DNA of 64,000 nucleotides from Straminergon stramineum (GCA_963920665.1 OY987273.1:498501-562500); one strand, 5' to 3'. Positions 45,771-58,871 are shown, counted from the first letter of the stretch. The notes: generated by a model from the letters alone, not told the origin. A program made the numbers and translations.

Positions 45771-47115
45771 CAATGCATTCCGAATTTGCGTCTCATGACA
45801 ATATCTCTCAATAGTAGTCTGAAATTCCTTTTGAAGTCCTTGGACAGATCAATGAAGCATCTGAAATGCAAATTGAAAATAGTGTGTAGGTACATTACGT
45901 GTAGGCACATGCATTTGCATAGCCAGCTAAAGTAGGAATGCATCCACTTTCTAGTGCGGGAACTTTCTCTTACATAAATGAGAAATGTAGCTACTTTTTC
46001 GAAACAAACTATTCCCTTACAAGAATACCCCATGACCATAGCCAACTACTAGAAAGTCGTCCAGAAAAACCAAGTGGTTCTGCATGTGCCTTGAATCGGA
46101 ATCACTGAAGTCTACACATTTAAAGCAAGTCTCTTAAAATATGTATGAGCCATGCATAATTGACCATTTCAATGCCCCTCCAACTTCTCTTGCCGAGATT
46201 CTCTTGCCTACAAGCTTTGCTCTATCTACTCTTGAGCGGAACACTACAGCATTCTTTTCCTCATTTCTTGATCATTCGCTAGTGTCTTGTGTTCACGTCC
46301 TATGTTTTAGACGTTGTGTTTGCGCTTGTGTGGAGTGCGCCATTAGAGTATACTATCGTCGTTTTCCCTCTAATCTGCTACTCATTAGTTCCAAAATTTC
46401 TTTATACGTCTTAAACACCTAACCCTTCAAGCTACGGCATCTCTTGGTGGGTTTTTTTGAAATGCACATGACCATGATATTACTCTCTATTGCTACAAGG
46501 ACGTGTGGAATACCTTGTAGGATCATTGTTTTCAATAGCTGCATGAACATTCTTTCCATATCATTGCAATTGAGAGTAGTACGTGTATGACACATTGATT
46601 CACATGATTTCTTCGATTATTGTGAAGCTTCTTTCCATTGCAATTGCAGAGCTTGTCTTCTGTAATTGGTTTGTTGCACAAAGTGGAAATAGGACAATTC
46701 TTGTAAAATGCATTGAGTTTTGTAGAATTAATGTCCACAGGACTACACTTCAAATGAACTACAATAAAGAAAATGATAGCGGGGAAGAATTCTAGGGTTG
46801 TTAGCATGTGAGCCTGTGAGCGGGAAGTTTTTTTGCAAGGAAAAATGACTTAGGGACCTATGATCATGGACATAAGAAAGTAAAAAGTGCATAGAATGTA
46901 GAGTTTATTTTTCAAAATTTGAAGCTCTTGCACGTTTCTTTGATTCTAGGGTTTTCCCATCACAAAATGTATTCAAAATAGATGAAATTCATATAATAAA
47001 AAATAAAAATGAGAATAATGCACATCCAAGATATAGCTATAAAACACACAAATCCAATCATAATACCAATCAATAAACGATAGCATGACACATGAGATGT
47101 GTCAATCTCATGACT
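45771..47115. other. AT-rich spacer
   Basis: No gene is recognised. Several short ORFs on both strands have no family features. Confidence 0.5.
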
Positions 47116-50100
47116 CTAAGAGACTGTGGACTCGGTCAAGGAATCTGATGTATCGGACAAGCCTGAAGACTCTCTACCCTCACACGCAAATCCATCTATG
47201 AACTGTAAGACATTTAGAGTATAAGTGTCTTTATGGTGTTTTGGTTTGGAGCAACTGAAGTCCTCAAAGGTCGTTGCCATCTGTTGTGCATAAAGAAGAA
47301 GGGTGTAAGCCTTCTCCGGACTGAATAGAAGACTTTGTTTCTTCATGCTAGCATCTGTTGATATCAATCCTGGATGACTACAAACAAAAAGGGCACCATG
47401 TTAGAGTTTTGGAACGTGGAAGTCACCATACAAAGAAATAATTAAAGTGCCAACTTACTTACTAAATTTTTTCTTCCGAGTGAATTTTCAAGGCACCATA
47501 GGCATTTGATCCAGATCCTGAGAAACTACACTTGGTAGCAGGGGAGGTGTCACCACCTTCACCATTGTGAACTTTTGCATGGATTTCAAGATGGCATTGG
47601 AAATGACCTTGTGCTCCTCCAAAGCCACAATGTGGCGGCCTGTTCCATGACAAGCGATAATGGATGCACCTGGAGGCAAGGAAATTCAAGTACATTAGTT
47701 GAGAAATGAAAGTGGTAGAATGATTACAACCAAACCTAGAGATGGTAGAGTGAATGAATTGAATCCTAACCTGTGGATGCAGTGCAATCAAGAATCACAT
47801 CTCCTTTGATGCTCGTAGCTTCAAGGAGGATTTGAAAGAACCTTGGATCTTTTTCACGAGCCCCTCACCAAGGCTTTCCATCATTCATGGCCATGTCATC
47901 CAGGTGGGTGTAGTTCATGACCATGTCGTCCCATGCAATGTCGACACCAGCCTTGACCATTGTGGTTGTGCGTTTGAAAGAGAAATTGGATTTCCCTTTC
48001 GCGCCTAAGTCCTTCACTACAAGGGTGATTCCAAACTTTTGCGTCTACACAAGCATCTAAGATAGGTGTAGAATCACAAGAAATGAGAAGAATGTAATGC
48101 ATTTTGAAGTGCTTTTAGAAGTTTGAGAAAGCGAATGAAATTTACTATCTTTGTTTTGTCTACAGCTAAGGTCAAGTGCATGTGGTTCATCCCCATCCAC
48201 TCTTTCTTGAGCATATCATACGTTTCACACAATCCTTCAATATCCAACTTTGCTTTTGCACTCCACGAATGAATTACAATGATGTAGCCGTGCTCTTGGA
48301 GATGATTGGAAGCAAAGCTAAATGCCAATTGCAAAGCCTCATCTCCCACGTCCTCATTCCATTCCAACACCTCATTTGGCGGAGAAGACAGCCTTGGCAC
48401 ACGTAAGTTCTCTGAACAGTCAAAGAACATGACGTCCACCCCTGGCCTAGCTTTAGGGACACCATGGAACATGGAGGCTTTCCCTGCTGACACCTGCCAA
48501 CGAATAGTGCATCTAATTATGATGATAAATAAACTGAGACTACAATAATTTGAATGAGAACTTAGATCCACATTTTCAAATTCAAATGAAAATTGCACAC
48601 CTTGTTGAAGAAGTCCAAGAGTTCTTTATAGCATGTCTTTGTCTTGGACTCCATGTCATCAACCAGGTTGTCAATAGAGATGTTGAGAATGAGATTCTCA
48701 GACTTGGAGAGCTCATCTTCAGTGAGGACAATCACTTTGGTCACATCAGTGATGACCTCTTCTGTGAGTTGAGAGAGAGTGGCCTTCTTCTTCACTCCAC
48801 TCTGCGATCCGACTTGTAGCTCTAAGCCTTGATCCACCATTGATGAAGCTGGAACTTGGCCTCCAACCTTGGCCTTCTTCTTGCCTTTTGTCTTGGCCTT
48901 TTCTTCCTTGTCCTTGTCCTTTTCCTTCTCCACGAGCTTGGCAAGTCTCTTCGCTTCCTTCTTCTCCTTGGCGGTGAGAAGGACTTGGAACCAGGCCTCT
49001 TTTTTTCAGTCATTGGCTTCCCTCCTCAGGATGGCCTTCCTCCTTTGCTTGTCCGTCATTCCCACAAACTCATCCACATCCAAATTGATCGCGCCCTTGC
49101 CATCCAAAGATGCCCATAGCTACACCTCTGATGGATGAGTGAATGTTGGTGTGCAGTCCAAGTACCACGCTCCTCCACTAAGGTGAGCCGTGGTGAATGT
49201 GCGCAACTAGTTTGCTCAGAACATGCAATCCCATGAGCTGCGGTCCAACCATGATGCGAGAAAGGGAGGCAAGTCCTTCCTTTCGATGGCACCCTTCGCT
49301 TCAAGCTCATATTTGAAGTACTTATAGAGAATAAGAAACAATCAATAGAGGTATGTAGAGAATGAAGATCAAATGAAGAACAAGGCATACTCTATCATGT
49401 GATAGGAAGACCTTTTTAAAAATCAAAGAATAATGCAGACTACACAAACATACCAATAGAGGATCCACCTAACTACCAAGTTAGACCCCTCGAAATTCAA
49501 GGAGTCTCCCTTCTTGAAATAGTTTCCTCCTTTAAGATAAGGATGGAATCCTTGGTCCTAGATCTTCCTCCTCCATCTCTCAATGTACTCTTGCAATGTC
49601 TCCGGTTGTAGTGGGACATTCATGTTGATCTTGATGTTGTCTTGTCTGACAACAACTTCGAAGTCTCCACTACTACATCCTTGACCTATACAAATGGATA
49701 AGGTTAAGTACTATTTTCACTCCATCATGAAGATTAGAGACAAATTACAAATTGACATATCTTGTGGTCGATAGCCTCTATGAAACACTAGAATTTAACA
49801 AATAAATTTGAGTGAGGCACTTACCCCTATAAACCAAACACATTTGTTTAAGAAAGGCCCAAGGTGTGTTTCGGAGATGGGCCTGGCTAGGAACTTCCTC
49901 GCATCCCGTGATGGAATGGAGGAGTTCCACCATTGCAAGAATTTGGTCTTGTACTCTGCCGTGGTATTGTTGATGGCCACCATCTTCAATTTTTCAAGTG
50001 TCATCTCTGGCACCTCGTTAGAGCTCCAATGTCTCTCCACCTGCATTAACCAAAATGAAATTTGTCATATGCGTAAATGAAGAAAAAAACAGGCATAAAT

Positions 50101-51385
50101 CATTGCATGATTTATAGAACATTAGAACTTACCTCTTCAAGGAAGCCCGCCCCATAAGCGAGATTGACCACTGTGAGGAATTTGATCATCTTCACATAGA
50201 GCTTCATGTTCTTCTCCTTGGCCCCTACCCTCATGGCATGAGCCACCCCTTCCACAATCTTTTCCTCCATCAATGTGGTCTCATGGTATCTTTGGAGCGT
50301 TGCATCTGCCGCCTATGCAATCTCTTGCTACAAAAACACGAGGATCTTAAATCAATAATGCACTCAAAACTGAAACAACAGAAAAGAATATAATTGATTC
50401 ATGTAGAGAATGTTTCTCTCACCCTAAAGACAAATGAGGTGAAGACCTCCACCGGCATAGAGTACCATGTCTTTCTTGATAGCAACACAACACATTGTTT
50501 CCTCTCCGATGGCCTCAACATGTCGTTGAACCTTTCCATGGGAAGCAGACCATACTTTTGCACCTAATATAGCGTGTGTACCAAGTTTGTCTTTATGAGG
50601 GAGTCCTTTGTAGATCTGTATAGTAAGAAGAAAACAATCTTGTGAGTACTTCAATTTTCACGAATGGCATGAGATGGAATCAAACTCCGTATGAATGACC
50701 AATGGGATTAGTGAACACACTTGTTGATGTCGTGCATGACCTGCATGACAATCTCGATTTTGCCTTTGGTGTCCAAAAGAATGCAATCCACTACATAGTG
50801 CCACTTAGGATTCATGGAATATATTCTGGAAATGACATTCATCTAGGCCAAGCATCAATGTTTTCCGTTGCAGATGAAGAACTTCAAGTTCTTGAGGAAC
50901 TTGAGTGCAGGTTGTAAATCCGCATACTCCTTGAAGGTAGCATTATTTTCCTTTCAAAGAGGGTCCCACTCATCCATTTCCTCCGTTGTGAACTCTAACG
51001 TCTTGCCCGCCTCATTTGTGGTGGAAACATAGAAGACTATTGTCCCATTGCGATATCCACATGCGAACTCTTGCTCAAGAAATTGCACATCACATGAAAG
51101 TGTTGGCCTCACCATAGGCATGGCTACAAGGCAGCAAAGTGGAATCAAAAAGTAGAACATGTTTTCTAACTTCATCTTGAGTGAATTGATAGTGGATACG
51201 GAGTCCACTTTTTGTAGTCTCCGGAGGTCATCTACCAACAAGTCTTTTTCCTCATCATCCACCACATCTTCCTCCATGGCATGCCCTTCTTCCTCCCCTT
51301 CAATATCTAGTTTAGTAGTATCATCATTCCCTAGAGTTTCAACAACTCTCTCTTCATGAGTTTCATTCATTGGTGAGACATCCAT
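47116..51385 (-). pseudogene. ParB-like region fused to a beta-class DNA amino-methyltransferase (ten exons)
   Basis: Exons on the minus strand, most with clear AG/GT borders: 51385-50718, 50615-50423, 50327-50133, 50040-49825, 49685-49454, 49320-48601, 48493-48146, 48044-47771, 47669-47463, 47377-47116. The first has an acidic leader, then LKFFICNGKH*CLA*MNVIS (a ParB/DGNHR-type box, NGKHRCLAW if the TGA at 50855 was Arg and the TAG at 50843 was Trp). Exon 6 ends in a long lysine-rich linker (KEKDKDKEEKAKTKGKKKAK). Exon 7 has VMFFDCSE and LSSPPNEVLEWNEDVGDEAL (methylase motif IV, [DNS]PP[YFW]; here SPPN), then EHGYIIVIHSW. Exons 8-9 join as DPRFFQILLEATSIKGDVIL and DCTASTGASIIACHGTGRHI, then VALEEH, the motif I region (DPFAGSGTT) with its following strand. 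Motif IV before motif I is the beta-class order. At least nine in-frame stops mark it as dead or nearly so. It would act on DNA in the nucleus. Confidence 0.7.
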
Positions 51386-51615
51386 CTGTCAAGGCAACGA
51401 CAGAAGAATATGACACAATTGTCATGGAACAAATAGAATGATGCAAAACATATATGAAAATTGAAACTCAGAATAATGGCAATGCTTTACTTCAAACAAG
51501 AACTCAAGAAACACTTGTATTTAATATGAAGGTAGTTCTCCCAAAACAAGTACACTCAAATGTCACTTGCCACGAACATCATATATAAAAAAGTACATAT
51601 TCGAATAGAGTCCAC

Positions 51616-52865
51616 TCAACCCTCTAGAATCTCCACATCACTCTCTGAGTCCGAGTTCAAGAGAATGATCACCTCTTCAATCCACCCCACACTATCACTA
51701 CAATCGCACATTTCAAACAAAGGGCTATTAATGGACATAGAGATCTCAAGCTCTGAGCTATACTCGGTCTCTGAACTCTTGGGGGAAAATTCCAGTTGCT
51801 TATGCTTTCGAGAGTATCCTGCAATGAGGTGGCCGGGCCAATTGGTGTTGTAACTTAGCTTCGTGTCCTTCGAAGCACCTACTGGATGACAAGCAGGATT
51901 CTTAAAATCTTGAATCCTTACCAAGTCCTCTTCATCCTCTTCCTTGGATTCACTTGATACGTCAATATCCACATGAAGAGGAGTCTTCAGCTCAGACTTC
52001 TCTCCATCATCTCGAACTAGAATTGGCACCATTGGCTCCATTAAGTTGGATAGTACACTACTTTGTCCACCAAATCCCTAGATTCAAAGCCGAAACCAAA
52101 ACTGATCAATGTTGTTTATGGTGTAAATCAAAGGCAACGAGAGAATGTGGCCGCTTCACAAAGTGGTTGCCACCAATCTGAGATTTGGGTAAATTTCTCT
52201 TGGTATTTACTTCACATCTTCATGATCTCAGTGCTAAATTTGAATTATTCTTCTTAAAATCAACCTTGGTTTAATTCCTGTGAACCCCTTCTATGAGTGC
52301 TGGTGGATATGTGACATTCCAATTGACAATTTCATTTGTGGTCCTTGATGGCATCAAGAAGTATTTAGAGGCAATTTCATGGAGAACTTATTGATTTGGG
52401 TGTAGTTAAACTTTTTGAATTCCTAGTCCTATTCATATACTCCTCTCTCTATCTCTAATTCCATCCTGACATATCTCACTAAGCTCGTTCCAATTTGAGG
52501 TCCAACTAGGATTGTATTCTTGAAAATCTTTTGTTAGACAACTCTAATCATTCACTTTGACATACATATCAGACCCTTTGATTTTGGGAATCATATCACT
52601 CTTTTATAGAAAGGACTACTAAAAAGAGATGAGAGTCAAAAACAAAAATACAAGAAATGATTGAAATACTCACAGTAGCGACGCAATTGTCTTCTTCTTG
52701 GTTTCAGACACCTCCAGATTCCTCTGGCATTTCATGACTTACAGGAGCATTCTTCAGTATAGTACCTTCTTCTTCTACATTACTTTCTCCACCAAAGCGA
52801 AGGGACTTCCTCAACTCTCCAAGGGTGGACTGAGAAACCTTGGACACTAACTTCTTCTTGTTCAT
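51616..52865 (-). pseudogene. Possible 5' exons of the ParB-methyltransferase gene
   Basis: A start exon at 52865-52674 (MNKKKLVSKVSQSTLGELRK) ends at CTACT|GTGAGTATTT. A second open block (about 52075-51616) begins after TCTAG| with GFGGQSSVLSNLMEPMVPIL and is acidic and serine-rich (DVSSESKEEDEEDLVRIQDF). Both are on the same strand as, and directly upstream of, the methyltransferase exons. They could be a separate upstream gene. No domain is recognised. Confidence 0.4.
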
Positions 52866-54484
52866 CCTGGACTTCTAAGAGCCTTAGAAAATGAGAAATA
52901 AAAATTACAACGCCTCTTTCTACTCCTCACATCAATCGACTTAGGCTCAACTCTCCGTGTGTCTACAAGCATGGGGGGAATGAAGTTGACATAAGGCCTC
53001 CCTCTCCTCTACACAAGGTATGTGAAACGAACAAACTAAAATAGGATCGAGTACAATGCCACAATAGACTTATCAAATGGTCCAAGGTCTTCTACAATTT
53101 TTCCTAGGCATAGGACATTAGGATGTGAATTCCATTAAATAATTTTTGCCCATAGCCATCAAGGACGTTAACTCTACTTCATGATAGACCTTTGAATGCG
53201 CTGGGAAAGGGCAATTAAATGAAACTGGAGGTTTTAAGAGCGCATGCCAAAATTAACTTTGCTCAACTTCCAATGTCGAGGGGTGGAAGCTCTAGCATGT
53301 ATTGAAAGGATTGTTGGAATTCAATGCTAGGCCATTTCAATGCATCCGTAGTCCCCAACATGTAATAAATGAAACTTGAGATGGCGGTGCACAAATTACA
53401 GTTTCCTATAGCGGTAGATTCTATTGCTCCATTAAGGTGAAAAATTAACACACCTACTGCAATTTACTAATTGCTCACCCAAATTTAACTTTCATGAAAA
53501 TAGGATATACATAAGGCCATAAAAATTTGGTTGCCTTCACTCTTTTCAAAGTCGCGGTCCCTTCAGAATTCCACCTCCTCCTGACCTTGCTTTGTGAGGA
53601 TGGCTTGTGTTTGAGTGCATGGTTAAGATGTTCCACTGGTGTTTCCTGTAGACAAGGGAGAATGTGTCAAAGTCATGAGTCACCTCCTACATGTATGCTT
53701 TCAATTTGTAGAGTCCTCCATCTATATTGAAGAGGAAAAGTTGTCCCAATCAAGTGAATTGGTGCAATCCATTTCAATTGTTAAGAGTCTAGATGGAAAT
53801 GGCAATTGCTAGTATCTAGCCCCTGGGAACTATAGGGCTTATGGTCTTCCACTCTCCATGCTAGGGGTTTCAATGGAAATTTGGAGTCGATAGTCGGATA
53901 AGTCCACAGTCAACATGCCATATGTTGGACGCATGGTGTCACCTAGTCTACCTTCTGTGGTCTTCCCAATGTTACCCGGCAATACAATTCTATGGTCAGT
54001 CAAGGTAGAGAAATTAGAATCCATCATAGAATTGTCGAGTGAATCGGAACGTGAGTGACCTAATGTGATGCTTGAAAAGCAACAACGCCCAATTCCTTTT
54101 GAGTAGAGGGAAAAGGCTTCTACATACTAAGAACCAAACACCCCCTCCAAAAGTCCAACCCCATCTCTATTGTCATGTCCTCCAATGCCCCCATCTCCGA
54201 CTCACCAAGTCAATATAATGGAGTGCTTGAAGAGACTAGCGACTGTGTAGCGTTCTCGGAATGAATTGTCCAACATGGATGTTGACGCCATGAAACTCCA
54301 CTGTGTGTAGTACTTGCCCACACATTTCAACAAGGACGTCATCTTCGAATTGCCTCCATATCGATCCGCATCCTCTTCCTCGGCGGCCAAGAACCTTGAA
54401 GGAATGGATAGGCGGTACGACGGACACCCGTAGTGTAAGCTGATGACTACAAACATTCACAACTCCAACAACCTCAAGTTTTGT
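52866..54484. other. Unassigned region with minus-strand ORFs
   Basis: Minus-strand ORFs at 54456-54202 and 54027-53839 (DNSFRERYTVASLFKHSIIL; MRPTYGMLTVDLSDYRLQIS) look protein-like in composition but match no family I know. They run against the MULE gene that follows and may be a remnant of another unit. Confidence 0.35.
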
Positions 54485-57400
54485 AAGTCATAATGCGTTA
54501 GACACCTTGCTTGTCAAAATCCTGCTTGTGATTATGTAAAGAGGGCTTCGAAAATGAACGTAACAGGGTGGACCGGTTACACGATCTGTCCTTATGCTAA
54601 AGGGGGGAGTCCTCCCAAAGATTGTACTCTAGTATGCAAAGTTTGCAAGAGCCCCCCCTGTGCTTGAATACATGTGATGCTAGAATATACTACATATATT
54701 ACAATAACTTAAAAATGACCAGGGCTGCTATACACTTCGGAGATCATACGCACCCTGTAGCAAAGGGCGTGTATAGAGACTTCACAGAGAAAATCTCGAG
54801 ACTCATTGCATAGTAGGTGGCCAAAACGCCCATGGCCACCAACTCTGCAATTGCGCTTTCCGCGAGCAAAGAGTTCCTCACAAACTATTTGTTTTACAAT
54901 GGAGAGGGGAAAAAAGAGATGTTAAAGGGAGAGGAACTAGAGGAAGTCATGAATCGATTTTAGTATCATAGCAGTCTGAACATTAGGAATGTCATATCAT
55001 CGTTTCGCTCCAACAATAACGGAGGGGTCATTGACAACATCATGACAATGAAGAAAGAGTCAAAGTTCGAGTTCATACATGACTGTGTCTTCCCAGGACA
55101 GGGAAGGGAGAAGGTCTACCTCTTCAAAATGCTCACAAAAGGACCTGGAAGTGGAGTGGACCTTGTCAAATGAATGCAAGCAAGAGGGGATTTACAAAAC
55201 ACGTGGATAATGTTTGACCAAATTAGATGGATGAACGAGTGGAGTACCATGGCATGCCACGTGTATGATGCGGAGTACAAAAAAGTCATTACTGTGGCCC
55301 CTATGACATGCAATCAGAGAACATAGAGATCCAAGTCCAATTCTGGAGATCTCTAAATACGGTCATGGCAAGACATGGAGTGGAGCACACCAACTTCAAA
55401 GGATTCATGGTAGATAGCGCAATGGCCAATTGGAATGCGGCATGGATTGTCTATGGAAGTGGGTCACCGAATGAGAAGATGGAGAATCGTGAGAGGACGT
55501 GTTTGTTGCATTGGAGTAGTTCTCTGCACAAGCATACCCAAAAGCACATCAAAGAGGCATTCCAACAACAACACATTATCCTCTGCAAATAATACAAAGA
55601 GTCCCAGATTGTCGAAGAAGCAGAGACACAGTACCTTGCAATTCAATCCTGGTGGTTGTCGTCAAGTGCTACAAGAGAAGAAGGTCTTCATTACTTGGAC
55701 GACTGGCTAGCCTTTTGGCATTTTCAATACCTATAGTGGGGAGGTTTCATGACTATGGTAAGTGACTTCGTAAGTTGATTTTGAAGTATACCTTTTTCTC
55801 TATCTAAAACAATTATTGCAAAATAGAGGTGTACCCTTCAAACTTAGAGGCATGTACTTTGCAACTCTGATTGAGAATATTCCAATAGGAATTACTTTAA
55901 CTTTTGTGTAAATTAATGATGAGCATGTGAGGGGGTACCCAAATGAGGGGTTCAAGGATAGGGCATCCAGACCTTAATAAAATCCGATTGAAGGTTCTAG
56001 GCTCCCAAATGTTACTCTTTTTTTAGAGACTCCCACTTAAGAAGGAGCTCTTAGACCCCTTCCTGAGAATCTTGTATCACTCTTTTCCTCCAAGGTAGAC
56101 GTCCCGTCTAGTGCTCATTCGTAGAAAAAATAATCTCTTTAGTATTTTTACATTCACGAACGTCTTGCTGTGTAAGCAAATGAGGTTTATACATTTGCAA
56201 TGAGTTCGGGATGATCACATGGTCTATTAACCCTTGGATATGAAATTGGATGTCTTCACTCATGTATTCTGGATGGATGGATTTGTAGAAATTGAGTTTG
56301 GAGGAGATGATTGACCTACCTTTTTACAATCTATCTGAAATGGTTGACAACAAATGGCTTCAAATGTCGGGAAAGCGAGGAAACAACCTCTTCGATGCAA
56401 CTTGCGATGACAACATTCATGCATGGATGCAAATGACCAACTATCGGGCATACCTCAAAGGACATGCATCTAGATCAAGGCCGTCCAAAGGGGAGTTCAA
56501 ACTCAAAGCTGCGAGACGAAGTAGATGTCCCAAGAAAATCGCAGAAGCATTGAACACATTGCTTGGAGCAAAGGGGGTGGGAACAAAAATACCACACTTG
56601 CAAGGAGAAGAAATCTTTGGGAGCACAAAGAGGAAGTTGGACATACCCATTGGTGATGCCAGAGATTCACATAGATCGGACAAAGTGAACTTCTCTCAAC
56701 TACGTGTGAGAACCAAGTCCACAACGTCTTCTCTTCAATCTTTGGAGGGCCCAGGTGAACAACCTCAAACCCAGAACCCTAAACATGTCACAACAGCATT
56801 TGAAAATGACTATGACAACTCCAAGTGGCACATTGCTAGGATCAGCCACAAGTCTAATGCAAAATGCCACACTCAACAACAAACCACCAACATTAGATGC
56901 GCCTCCGAAATCGCAAGGGGAAAAAAGGGAACACTAGCTCCAACCTATTAGGGCAAAAAAGAAGATTGTGGGAGTACGCGGGAGGTGGTGGTGAACTTCT
57001 GGTTCTGTTGGGATGACATTAAACGCTGTGTAAAAGGTAGGAAAAGGAAGTGGGTCATTGGTTGGCCTAAAGTACCACAAGTGTGGCCTGTTCTCAATGG
57101 GACCAACCTCAATAGGGAGGAGACTCAATTGCTACAACATGCAGGCTTTCACCTTCAAGAAAGGCCGACATTGTCCCCACAACCACTCTTCACTATGTCA
57201 AAGGTTTTCTAGACTATCTTGTATGACCAACCAATGCCCCAAAACTTGAATGCATATCCAATAGTTAGGAACAACTAAACCATTCAGAGGATAGCCAATG
57301 CACCAACTACTGAACAACGGAATAAGTGAGAAAGTGTAGGAAATGTTAGAGGACAAATAGTGGGAGTCACCTTGCTCCCCTTTCCAAGCCTTGGTGCAAT

Positions 57401-57652
57401 AGTGGTGCTTGAGACACGGATAGACACTAACAAAAACATCTCTCGAATTATAGTGGGTATGTTCTCCACGTGCATATGCCCAAACTTCGTGAATATGGTT
57501 GTTTCAGCTATTGGAGGTTGACAACAATACGTGAATTGCAAACACCTATATTACTTGTATAGGTACTTCTGCAAGATGGACATCCATGAAGACAAATTCA
57601 TTCATGCACTTAGTTATAACTTCAATGAACTGAAGCTACTCCTAGTTTGAGT
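54485..57652 (+). pseudogene. MULE-type transposase with N-terminal Cys-rich finger and C-terminal SWIM finger
   Basis: N-terminal cysteine-rich region at 54485-54660 (LACQNPACDYVKRASKMNVT, then CTLVCKVCKSPPC). Then MTRAAIHFGDHTHPVAKGVY, then FEFIHDCVFPGQGREKVYLF, then GPGSGVDLVK*MQARGDLQ (family KRMQ; CGA to TGA), then MACHVYDAEYKKVITVA. After a frameshift comes the DDE-type core, FKGFMVDSAMANWNAAWIVY and ENRERTCLLHWSSSLHKHTQ. A donor-like GTAAGT lies at 55759. The frame resumes at about 56292 (LPFYNLSEMVDNKWLQMSGK) and continues to VWPVLNGTNLNREETQLLQ. The end (57330-57652) is a SWIM finger, STCICPNFVNMV then YVNCKHLYYLYRYFCK (CxC...CxH), and ALSYNFNELK. MULE transposases move Mutator-like elements. 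The terminal repeats were not located. Confidence 0.75.
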
Positions 57653-58828
57653 AGGAATCATTACAGTTCTAGAATAGGCATGGCTACATTTATTTGTGTA
57701 CTTCAATCAAATAGTATTCATTCACATATATTATGATTGAAATGATTTGCAGCGTACACAAGAAAAATGTTAATGCATTCATGAACCATAGAAGCATGTT
57801 TCATAAGTGAAGTGCTTTGTTGCCAATTCATAGAAATGACTATATTTCCAAGTATTTTTCCTAGTTTCAAAACATCTTTATAGTCTTTTTACTTCCAATG
57901 TGTTCCCATTCATTTTTCCATTTTTTTAATTTCCATTTTTATTTAGTTTCTCTATCCCCAGTTTCTTTTTTTCCCTTTTTTTTCCTTTCCCCATTTTTTT
58001 TCTTTGCCCATTTTTTTCCCTTTTTCCCTTTTCTTGGCTTTCTCCATTTTCTTACCTTTCTCTCATTTTTCCCTTCTTTCCCAATTTTTTTTTCTTTCCT
58101 CATACTTTGGGTTCCCTAGGGTTTTTTTCTTTTCACATTTCGTTTACTTTCTCCATTCTCTATAATTTGGGGGAGGATGTCACCATTTGGCAGTTCTTAC
58201 ATTTATGAAGAGAAATGAATTTTATAATTGTAAATTATAGAAACCACCAAAACTTAGGATTCGAGTCAAATGCCGACCATAAATCCACCATGGATTGTAC
58301 TCATCATCTCATACAAACCTTGAGGTTTTCTACTCACCCTACACATATGCACCTATACAAACTCACATGCAAAATCCCAATTGTTCTAGGATATTTAGAC
58401 CCCAAATCCTATATATTCAAATTAGGTAGTCAAAACAACACAACTAAGTTGTGTCTAGATGGCATCTATCTATAGTACTCAAACCGTCTAGCATATTTCC
58501 CATTGTAATCATTGAACTAAGTGCTGCAACTTTCCAATAAAATTTGACAATCTTTTCCCATAGTAATAAGAAATTTTAGAAGAATAAAAAATAACTCATT
58601 CCAGAGTCTACAGTTTTAGGGTACATGGTCATAGGTGACAATATTTACTAAAAATAGGAAAATTTTGTCTATTTGGGGAGAAAAAATGAACAAAAAAAAA
58701 TTTGGGGGTAAAAAATTGCGCCCAAAAAGTTTTGGGGGCTCTAGGCTCACATACTCCACACTCACAGCTTATAGGCTCACGGCTCCAAGTTCACATCCTA
58801 AAGTCATTGGAAGAAATCCTGTGCATTG
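57653..58828. other. AT-rich spacer with a polypyrimidine tract
   Basis: No gene is recognised. It includes a strand-asymmetric C/T tract at about 57895-58130. Confidence 0.6.
57895..58130. repeat. Polypyrimidine tract
   Basis: About 235 bp almost free of purines on the plus strand, built from CTTTTTTTCCC-like runs. The Phe-rich ORF across it is a composition artefact. Confidence 0.85.
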
Positions 58829-58849
58829 TTCAAGTCAATTTGACTTGAA
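58829..58849. repeat. Perfect palindrome of the TTCAAST family beside R1-C
   Basis: Left arm TTCAAGTCAA, spacer T, right arm TTGACTTGAA; perfect. It lies 23 bp left of the R1-C end. Confidence 0.9.
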
Positions 58850-58871
58850 TTACAAGAACTTCAAAGAATTT

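Noticed and set aside
47116..50100. Plus-strand ORFs opposite the methylase exons
   Set aside because: They are antisense shadows of the minus-strand exons; splice sites and motifs are on the minus strand.
57898..58119. A Phe-rich membrane protein
   Set aside because: This is a translation of the polypyrimidine tract.
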